NCBI RefSeq assembly: GCF_030929505.1
Contig: NZ_JAVFVV010000002.1
Location: forward strand, 310,001-374,000
Direction of reading: 5' to 3'
Source: Mesorhizobium sp. LHD-90
Lineage (GTDB): Bacteria; Pseudomonadota; Alphaproteobacteria; Rhizobiales; Rhizobiaceae
DNA length: 64,000 nt
Shown: positions 57,720 through 64,000 of the stretch, piece by piece
Layout of the letters: each line of letters opens with the position of its first letter
Numbering within the stretch: position 1 is the first letter of the stretch
Translations under genes and position numbers: made by a program
The notes under the pieces: generated by a model
The model's database searches: none
Told to the model about the DNA's origin: nothing
What the model saw: only the letters and a program-made list of their open reading frames with translations

Positions 57720-58868
57720 CTACTTCACTTCGGCGACGACTGCCACCTGGCCGCCCTTGATGATGCCGACATAGACCGGCGCCATGATCTCGCGGTTGCC
57801 AGCGCCACGTAATGTGAGGTCGCCTCCCTGAACCGACTTGATCGGCAGCACGTCGTTTATCGCGGCGGCAACCTTGGCCGCATCATCCGCATCGCCCGCC
57901 TTCTGGATTGCCTGCACCAGGACATTCGCAGCGTCGTAGAAGTTGACGATGTACTCGTTCGGCTGCTGCCCTACGGCTTTCTCGTATTCGGTGGCCAGAT
58001 TCCTGAAGCCTTCATTCTGCCTGTCGGCGAAGATGACATTCACCAGCCCTTCCGCCGCTTCGTTTCCAGCTCCCGCTACGATGGCTTCCGCGCCGGTGCC
58101 GCCGACCTTGATGAACAGACCCGGATAGCCGAGATCCCGCGCCTGACGGACGATGAGCCCGGCGGTCGCCGGCGATGTGCTGCCAAGTTCGACGATATCG
58201 ACATTCAAGCCCTGGATCTTTGTGACCATGGGCGCGAAATCCTGCTGCGCGCGCTCGTACAATTCGATGCCGAGAACTTCGAAGCCGCGCTCCTTGTACA
58301 GTCGCTCGGTGAGTTGGGCCTGGCTCCAGCCAGTTTCGTCATTCGGATTGACGATGGCGACCCGCCTTTCTTTCACGTTGTCGCGAACCCAGTCGAGGAA
58401 GGGAGGCATGTAATCCACCGGCGGACGGAGCATGCGATACATGAAGTTGCTGCCCTCATCGATAGCCTTGTCTGTCACCGAGGCGGTGAGTCCGAGTACG
58501 GCGTCACCCTCGAGGTTCTGCTTGAGAGCCAGCGTGGATGCCGAAGCGACGAGGAAGACATATTTCGCGCCGTCGATGTTCAGAAGTCGGTTGTAGGCGG
58601 CGACGGCGTCGGCGGCCTGATACTTGTCGTCATAGGCGATGACTTCGACCTGATGCTTCTCGCCGCCGATGTCCAGGCCGCCATTCGCATTGGTCTCCGC
58701 CGCCAGGATCTTGACGCCCTCAGCCGCCGCCATGCCCCATTGCGCGCCGGCGCCCGTCAGCGGCGCGATGACGCCGATCTTGATCGGCTCGGCCAGCGTC
58801 CCGGCGATGGACAATCCGGTCAGGCTGATACCGACCAGCAACTGAACCGCCAACTTCCTGATATTCAC
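57720..58868 (-). CDS. Branched-chain amino acid-type ABC transporter binding protein (LivK-like)
   Basis: The 382-residue periplasmic protein has a signal peptide (LAVQLLVGISLTGLSIAGTLA) and the family start IKIGVIAPLTGAGAQWGMAA. The start was set at GTG 58868 because GGAGG lies 6 nt upstream; the open frame continues 10 codons further. It heads the liv operon, and the AT-rich site at 58895-58916 sits directly upstream, where it would overlap the promoter. Confidence 0.92.
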   Translation of the reverse strand: MNIRKLAVQLLVGISLTGLSIAGTLAEPIKIGVIAPLTGAGAQWGMAAAEGVKILAAETNANGGLDIGGEKHQVEVIAYDDKYQAADAVAAYNRLLNIDGAKYVFLVASASTLALKQNLEGDAVLGLTASVTDKAIDEGSNFMYRMLRPPVDYMPPFLDWVRDNVKERRVAIVNPNDETGWSQAQLTERLYKERGFEVLGIELYERAQQDFAPMVTKIQGLNVDIVELGSTSPATAGLIVRQARDLGYPGLFIKVGGTGAEAIVAGAGNEAAEGLVNVIFADRQNEGFRNLATEYEKAVGQQPNEYIVNFYDAANVLVQAIQKAGDADDAAKVAAAINDVLPIKSVQGGDLTLRGAGNREIMAPVYVGIIKGGQVAVVAEVK

Positions 58869-58894
58869 GCTGACCTCCATCAAAAACATATCAG

Positions 58895-58916
58895 TCAAAT
58901 GACATTAATGATATAT
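58895..58916. promoter_or_regulatory. AT-rich operator-like site upstream of livK (copy 4, weakest)
   Basis: Read on the minus strand, it matches the symmetric form of the site at 61432-61453 at 14 of 22 positions (ATATAT start, TCAT in the second half). An internal dyad GTCAAATGAC overlaps it. It lies 26 nt before the livK start codon, a good place for repression. Confidence 0.3.
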
Positions 58917-59059
58917 ATGATTTTGTAAAGCGTCGAGCGTGATCTGGCCGTTTCCCTGTTTTTGCCTGCCGGGGCCATGCCGACGGCCGCGTGGATGTTG
59001 GGGCCGCCGGCGATCGCAAGATACCGGCAGCCCCGAAGCTATTCGTCACACTCGCTTGT

Positions 59060-59419
59060 TCAACTGATGCCGTGTCGTTCGCGCCAGTCTACGGGCGCGA
59101 TGACGAACAGGACCTTCGCCTCGTCGCCGTCGTACTGAAGCGTCGTGCCTTCCGGCAGCCAGACCACGTCGCCCGGCTGGCACTCGCGCCCGACGCCATC
59201 GATCAGGAAGCGGAAGGTGCCCTCGATCACATAGACGACCTCATCGTATTTGACGGTGTAGGGCTCGCCGAGGCTTTTGAAGGTGCCGACGCCGACTGCC
59301 ATCGTGGTGCTGGTTTCCTGCCCGATCAGGCGGATGGTCTGCTGACTCTGCCCGAGCCTTTCCGAAATATCCTCGTTGCGGATGATCGTCGCGGGGCCGT
59401 GCTTTTCGTTCGCTTGCAT
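59060..59419 (-). CDS. Cupin domain protein (EutQ-like)
   Basis: This 119-residue single-domain cupin resembles the EutQ-type group. The two cupin motifs are seen in SLGEPYTVKYDEVVYVIEG and PGDVVWLPEGTTLQYDG. The first motif lacks the HxH pair of metal cupins, so it may not bind metal. It sits between the liv operon and the dipeptide-type binding protein on the same strand. A role in handling the imported compound is possible but not shown. Confidence 0.82.
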   Translation of the reverse strand: MQANEKHGPATIIRNEDISERLGQSQQTIRLIGQETSTTMAVGVGTFKSLGEPYTVKYDEVVYVIEGTFRFLIDGVGRECQPGDVVWLPEGTTLQYDGDEAKVLFVIAPVDWRERHGIS

Positions 59420-59613
59420 GTCTGTGTCCTTGTTTGAAGTCGCCAGGAGTTTGTGATGCTCCCAGTGCTCTTTCGTCTGAGAGGCTGATCGCGTGGGCTA
59501 GATTCCTGGCTTCACGGCCAGAGTTCGTCTCTGGCCGGACAGGCAACCGGCATGGTTGAGTGAAGCGCGGCCGCGGCATGGCTGTCCGGCCGGTACCGCC
59601 GCCGCAGATGAGA

Positions 59614-59638
59614 CGAAGGCCGGAAGATCCGGCCTTCG
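59614..59638 (-). terminator. Hairpin after the dipeptide-type binding-protein gene
   Basis: A perfect 11-bp stem CGAAGGCCGGA/TCCGGCCTTCG with a 3-nt loop lies about 60 nt beyond the stop of the binding-protein gene on the minus strand. It is a good terminator stem, although the T-run is weak. Confidence 0.65.
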
Positions 59639-59696
59639 TTGATTCCGATGGGTGAACGGTTCTGCCGCGGAACAGGTCCATGGCCCGTCTGTCCCG

Positions 59697-61277
59697 TTAT
59701 GCGAACCAGGTGCGGGAGGGCGCGAGGCCTCCCATCAGCTCGTCCGTAGGATTGTCGGACCATCCGGCGATCTTGTCTGAATGCGCGTTGATGAAGTCGG
59801 CGAAGACGGGGACGAACAGGCCGCCCTCGTCCCACAGGATGCTCGCCATCTTGGCGTACAGCTCCTTGCGCTTGGCCTCATCCAGTTCGCCGCGTGCCTC
59901 GATCAGAAGTGCGTCGAATTCGGAATTGTTGAAATGCGTCAGGTTCCATTCGGCGCCGGTCTGGAAGAATACGGTGTATTGCTGGTCCTGGACCGGCCTG
60001 CCAAGATAGTTGTCGGCGTGGAAGGATTTGACACCGGCGATATCCGCCCAGTAGCCATCGTCCGGCACCTTCCTCACCGCCAGCGGAATTCCGGCCTGCT
60101 GGGCCGTCGCCTGCCATAGGAGGGCAGCGTCGACGGCGCCCGGGAACACGGTTTCCGCCACGAAGAGTTCGATCGGGCTGCCGTCGTGTCCGGATGCCTG
60201 GTAGTGCTCGGCCGCCTTTGCGAGATCGAATGGCCGCTGTTCGAGTTCATTCGCGAAGAGCGGATAGGTGCCGTTGATAGGCACGTCGTTTCCGATCGTG
60301 CCGAAACCGCCCAGGATCTTGTCCAGCATCTCCTCGCGGTTCATCGCGTATTTCAGGGCCAGCCTGAGGTCCTTGCTGTTGAAGGGCGCGGTGTCGACAT
60401 GTGCTTCGAAGGCGTAGTGGCTGCGGCTTGGAGTGTTCCTCACCTGAATGCCCGGGGCGCTCTTCAGGAACTTTGCGATCTTGGGATCGATCTGGTTGAT
60501 CATGTGCACCTGGCCGGACTGCAGCGCCGAAACGCGAGCGGTCGAGTCATTGATCACGATGATCTCGAGCCCGTCATAGTGGCCGCGGGTCGCATCCCAA
60601 TCGTCCATGTTCTTCTCCATCACGATGCGGACGCCCGGCTGATAGGATACCAGCTTGTAGGGACCGGTGCCGATCGCGGCATCGGGCTTGTCGACGCCGC
60701 CCCTTGGCTGGATGGGCAGGTGATAGTCGGACAGGAGATAGGGTAGGTCCGAGTTCGCGGTCGAGAGCTTCAGGACGACGTTCTGGCCGTCGACCCTCAT
60801 GTCCGTTATGCCCTTCATGAGAGCCAGCGCGACGGATTGCGATTTCTCATCGGAATGGCGTTTGTAGGTTGCAACCACGTCGTCCGGCGTGAGCTCTGTG
60901 CCGTCGTGGAACTTTACGCCTTGACGGATTTTGAACGCCCATTCAGTGCCGTCATCGTTCGGGGTGGCGCTTTCCGCCAGCCGGTAGTCAAGCGTGCCGT
61001 CCGGATTGACCGCCACCAGACCCTCGCCCCAGCTGCGCGTGAGAATGCGCGTCATGGGGCTGGCGATCAGCGCGGGGTCGAGCGGGTCCGTGCTAGAGCC
61101 GCCGCCGATGCCGATCTTGAGAACGCCGCCCTTCTTCGGCTCCTCGGCCTGGGCCGAACTGCTCCAGCCGGCCGACGCGCCAAACGCCAGTGCGCCGAAG
61201 GCGAGCGAGCCTCCAAGCATGGAACGCCGGTTGATCCTCACGTGGAATATGCCGCCTGTATTGTTTCTGTTTGTCAC
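59697..61277 (-). CDS. Dipeptide/oligopeptide-type ABC transporter binding protein
   Basis: The 526-residue family-5 binding protein carries a Tat-type signal (RINRRSML followed by a hydrophobic run and SSAQA), so it is exported folded. Family marks are TPNDDGTEWAFKIRQGVKFHDG, then LTPDDVVATYKR and IGTGPYKLVSY. It starts at GTG 61277 with GGAGGAACCT upstream. No permease genes follow it. The DppBC-DF core at 49-52.4 kb lacks a binding protein, so this is its likely partner. It is divergent from the GlpD-like genes. Confidence 0.9.
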   Translation of the reverse strand: MTNRNNTGGIFHVRINRRSMLGGSLAFGALAFGASAGWSSSAQAEEPKKGGVLKIGIGGGSSTDPLDPALIASPMTRILTRSWGEGLVAVNPDGTLDYRLAESATPNDDGTEWAFKIRQGVKFHDGTELTPDDVVATYKRHSDEKSQSVALALMKGITDMRVDGQNVVLKLSTANSDLPYLLSDYHLPIQPRGGVDKPDAAIGTGPYKLVSYQPGVRIVMEKNMDDWDATRGHYDGLEIIVINDSTARVSALQSGQVHMINQIDPKIAKFLKSAPGIQVRNTPSRSHYAFEAHVDTAPFNSKDLRLALKYAMNREEMLDKILGGFGTIGNDVPINGTYPLFANELEQRPFDLAKAAEHYQASGHDGSPIELFVAETVFPGAVDAALLWQATAQQAGIPLAVRKVPDDGYWADIAGVKSFHADNYLGRPVQDQQYTVFFQTGAEWNLTHFNNSEFDALLIEARGELDEAKRKELYAKMASILWDEGGLFVPVFADFINAHSDKIAGWSDNPTDELMGGLAPSRTWFA

Positions 61278-61431
61278 AGGTTCCTCCTAATTCCCCAGTT
61301 ACGCCGGCTCAAAGCCGGATGCGCCTTGCTTCTCCGCAGATGAACGCGAGCTCATGCCACATGGCTTGGGTCGGCGAGCATCCTACGACGGAAACGATAG
61401 TCCCAGCTTTCGTTAAGATCAACCTTATTGT

Positions 61432-61453
61432 ATAAACGATCTAGATCATATAT
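61432..61453. promoter_or_regulatory. Palindromic 22-bp operator-like site (best copy)
   Basis: The site is a near-perfect dyad with the core GATCTAGATC and matching A/T flanks; 9 of 11 positions pair between the halves. It lies in the divergent region between the binding-protein gene (start 61277) and the GlpD-like gene (start 61501). It matches the site at 45603-45624 at 19 of 22 positions. A GntR- or similar dimeric repressor is inferred. Confidence 0.6.
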
Positions 61454-61500
61454 TCCAGGCGAGTTCCGCCGCGAGGCTGCGAGACGAAGGGGGATCTGTC

Positions 61501-63069
61501 ATGCGCTCACCATTGAATGACCTGTCGGGGAAAAGCTTCGACGTCGCCATTATCGGAGGCGGCATCAACGGCGGCGCCGCCGCACAGCATCTGGCCGCCG
61601 AGGGATACTCCGTCCTCATGTTCGACAAGAGCGACTTCGGCACCGGAGCGAGCAGCCGGTCCAGCCGTCTGCTGCATTGCGGTCTGAGCGGCCTTATGCC
61701 GAAATCGTCCCCCTGGGAGTTCGTCTTCCAGCCCTGGAAGCTCAAAGCCGCCTTGAAGTCTGGGCGGGAACAGTCGAAGTCGCGCGACGAGTTCGTGACG
61801 ACGATGCCCGAATATGTTCGGAAGTTCACCTTCTGCTTACCGATCTATGATGACAGTCGCTTTCCAGGCTGGCAGCTCGATGTCGCGTTTCGCTTGCTCG
61901 ACCGCAAGGACGCGAAGGTGCCGCTCGACTACCGCAGGCTGAGCGCGAAGGATGCGCGTTCAACAATACCATTGGTTTCGAAGCTGCGGTCGCCCGAACG
62001 CTTACGCAGCGTGGCGACGTTCTCGGAATACAATTTCGACTGGGCCGAACGGATCGTTGTTGACACGGTCTTGGAAGCCGAGCGGCATGGGGCGACAGTG
62101 CGCAACTACACGGCGCTGGAGCGCTTCGAGCGCCAGGGAGACCGCTGGAGGCTCTTCCTGTCGGATGGGCTCGACGCCGGCGCAGGACCCGTCTCGGTCG
62201 ATGCGCGCGTGGTGATGAACATGACGGGCCCGTGGGTCGACGACGTGAACCGACTCACCGGACAACCCCGTTCGCCCCGTCTGATAAACGGGAACAAGGG
62301 CGTCCACATCATGGTGCGGCTCGCGCCCGAGTTCCGCAACCACGGGATATTCTCCTTCGGTCCGGACGACATCTTCCTCTACATGATGCCGTGGCGGGAC
62401 ATGCACTATATCGGCCCGACCGACATGCCCTACGAGGGCAGCCTGGACGATGTCTGCGCCACCGAGGCGGATATAGAACACGTGCTCGCGAACACGGCCC
62501 GCGTCATCCCGGGCCTTCAGTTGACGCGCTCGGACGTGCTCTACTCGTGGGCTGGCGTTCAGCCGCGGACCTTCGATCCGGCCAACCCCGAAGGAACCTG
62601 GTCGCGCGAGATCCATGACCTTTCCGCCAGTGGCATGCCGAACTTCCTCGCCGTGACCGGCGCAACGATCGGCCGCAGCAGGATGACAGGGCGCGATGCC
62701 ACAGCGGCGATCCGGTCCCGACTGGAACCGAGTGGCGCGCGCAAGGGATTCTCCTACGCGGCCCACAAGCGCCCGCACGATCCCGATTCGCCTGCGCTTT
62801 TCAACGACGACCCAACAGTTCGGCTGTCGGACATCACCTATGCAGTCGAACATGAGCATGCCGAGACGTTGACGGACATCATGTTCCGCCGGACGGGAGC
62901 CGGCTGGAACGGGTCGATGGGGCGCGAAGGCGCGCAGGTCGCGGCCCGAATACTGGGCGAATGTCGCGGCTGGCCGCAGGAACGCATCGACGAGGAGGTC
63001 GAGCGCTACCTGGACGAACTCGCACATCGCCACGGAACCAGGGAAGGCGGTGGCCCGACCCGACCGTAA
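61501..63069 (+). CDS. GlpD-like FAD-dependent oxidoreductase, copy 1
   Basis: This 522-residue flavoprotein is of the glycerol-3-phosphate dehydrogenase/DAO superfamily. The FAD motif is VAIIGGGINGGAAAQHLAAE and the family motif TGASSRSSRLLHCGL, where GlpD has HGGLRYLE after SSRSSKLL. A GlpD-type C-terminal domain (TDIMFRRTGAGWNGSMG) is present. The altered active-site strand argues for a substrate other than glycerol 3-phosphate. The ATG follows a GGGGGA-containing stretch. A close paralogue follows in tandem. Confidence 0.88.
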   Translation: MRSPLNDLSGKSFDVAIIGGGINGGAAAQHLAAEGYSVLMFDKSDFGTGASSRSSRLLHCGLSGLMPKSSPWEFVFQPWKLKAALKSGREQSKSRDEFVTTMPEYVRKFTFCLPIYDDSRFPGWQLDVAFRLLDRKDAKVPLDYRRLSAKDARSTIPLVSKLRSPERLRSVATFSEYNFDWAERIVVDTVLEAERHGATVRNYTALERFERQGDRWRLFLSDGLDAGAGPVSVDARVVMNMTGPWVDDVNRLTGQPRSPRLINGNKGVHIMVRLAPEFRNHGIFSFGPDDIFLYMMPWRDMHYIGPTDMPYEGSLDDVCATEADIEHVLANTARVIPGLQLTRSDVLYSWAGVQPRTFDPANPEGTWSREIHDLSASGMPNFLAVTGATIGRSRMTGRDATAAIRSRLEPSGARKGFSYAAHKRPHDPDSPALFNDDPTVRLSDITYAVEHEHAETLTDIMFRRTGAGWNGSMGREGAQVAARILGECRGWPQERIDEEVERYLDELAHRHGTREGGGPTRP

Positions 63070-63146
63070 GGGCACCTCGAGAAAGGTCCCTTGCCGCGGC
63101 AGCACTACTGACAGTGAGGAATCCGTAATCGTCGGTGGAGGAGACC

Positions 63147-64000
63147 ATGTCGACAACGAGCAACACTTGTGGAACGTCCGGCAAACGCCGGCCATTGAGC
63201 GGTTATGGCGGCCAGACCTATGACGTCGTCATCATCGGCGGTGGGGTGAATGGAGGCTCGGCCGCCCAGCACCTCGCGGCCGAGGGCTATTCCGTCCTCA
63301 TGTTCGACAAGAATGACTTCGGAACCGGTGCGAGCAGTCGCTCAAGCCGCTTGCTCCACTGCGGTCTTGCCGGCCTCGCTCCCAGTTCGTCGGTTTGGGA
63401 ATTTGTGCGGAACCCAAACAAGCTCAGGGCGGCGCTTCGGTCTGCCAGGGAGATGTCGATCTGCCGACAGGAATTCGCGTCGACCATGCCGGAATATGTA
63501 CGCCAATTCACCTTCTGCTATCCGGTCTACGAAGGTGGACCCTATTCGGGCTGGCAGATGGACGCGGCGTTCAGGATGCTCGGATGGGTGGGCGCCGGCG
63601 ACATTCCGTTGGACTATCGCCGGCTGGGCAAGAAGCAGTTCGGCGACATTCCGATGCTTTCCATCCTTCATTCGCAGGACCGGCTGCGCAGCGTCGCGAC
63701 CTTCCGCGAATGCCGGTTCGAGTGGCCGGAGCGCATCGTCATGAACACCGTCATGGAAGCCGAGCGACTCGGCGCCAGCGTGCGAAACTACACGGAACTG
63801 ACGCGCCTCGAGCGCAAAGGTGACGGTTGGGAGCTGGTCCTGTCGGACAGTCTCGATCCCAGCACCACGTCGGTACGGGTCGGCGCGAGGAAGGTCATGA
63901 ACTTCACCGGCGCCTGGGTCGACGACGTCAACAAGCTCGCCGCAACGCCCAGTTCCGCGCAACTGATCCAGAGGTTCAAGGGCGTACATATCATGGTGCG
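63147..64000 (+). CDS. GlpD-like FAD-dependent oxidoreductase, copy 2 (runs off the window)
   Basis: The frame is open from ATG 63147 (GGTGGAGGAGA ribosome site) to the window end, giving 284 visible residues of the N-terminal part. It is homologous to copy 1 over its whole visible length, with long identical blocks such as AAQHLAAEGYSVLMFDK and SSRSSRLLHCGL. Differences elsewhere show that it is not a recent copy. It lies 77 nt after copy 1, so the two are probably co-transcribed and may form a heteromer or act on related substrates. Confidence 0.88.
   Translation, partial: MSTTSNTCGTSGKRRPLSGYGGQTYDVVIIGGGVNGGSAAQHLAAEGYSVLMFDKNDFGTGASSRSSRLLHCGLAGLAPSSSVWEFVRNPNKLRAALRSAREMSICRQEFASTMPEYVRQFTFCYPVYEGGPYSGWQMDAAFRMLGWVGAGDIPLDYRRLGKKQFGDIPMLSILHSQDRLRSVATFRECRFEWPERIVMNTVMEAERLGASVRNYTELTRLERKGDGWELVLSDSLDPSTTSVRVGARKVMNFTGAWVDDVNKLAATPSSAQLIQRFKGVHIMV

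Overview
The window looks like chromosome of a high-GC alphaproteobacterium of the rhizobial group, most like Mesorhizobium, Aminobacter or a close relative. The case rests on a MucR/Ros-type regulator, a class III cyclase with stacked GAF domains, a PPK2-type polyphosphate kinase, many ABC importers, a map-radC pair and GC-rich codon use. This placement is an inference from gene content; no rRNA or tRNA gene is visible.

Region 1 (1-21.9 kb) is mostly ordinary chromosome. It holds a 5'-truncated multi-GAF cyclase, a SulP anion permease, PPK2 with a small partner gene, a glycine/cysteine-tailed membrane protein, a histidine phosphatase, an AEC carrier and a small lipoprotein. Next come a secreted arylsulfatase, succinate-semialdehyde dehydrogenase, aldose 1-epimerase, a KdgK-like sugar kinase, a FixH-like/di-haem peroxidase pair, TerC, a zinc-less MucR homologue, and a divergent PhyH dioxygenase/AraC pair.

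Region 2 (21.9-35 kb) has a gene-poor stretch with a MITE-like inverted-repeat element, a 1119-residue serralysin-like RTX metalloprotease, radC and map, and an OsmC/flavoprotein pair. These converge on a translationally coupled methanethiol-oxidase (SBP56) gene and a ferredoxin/CoA-binding fusion gene. Then comes a scar of dead genes: a SAM-domain cyclase cut by an IS21 transposase fragment, and a resolvase remnant.

Region 3 (35-43.3 kb) is a complete sugar catabolic locus. A divergent ROK regulator faces a seven-gene operon: binding protein, two permeases, ATPase, SDR, TIM-barrel isomerase, SDR.

Region 4 (43.7-64 kb) is an accessory catabolic island. It contains an acyl-CoA dehydrogenase broken by two single-base insertions, a NitT/TauT-type importer, a DppBC-DF importer without its own binding protein, and a GcvT fragment. 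On the opposite strand are a dipeptide-type binding protein, a cupin, a five-gene Liv importer and a two-domain sulfurtransferase. Two tandem GlpD-like flavoproteins follow, the second running off the window. Similar AT-rich 22-bp sites lie upstream of these units, two of them matching at 19 of 22 positions. I read this as one co-regulated uptake and oxidation system, and it is the best candidate here for an undescribed system.
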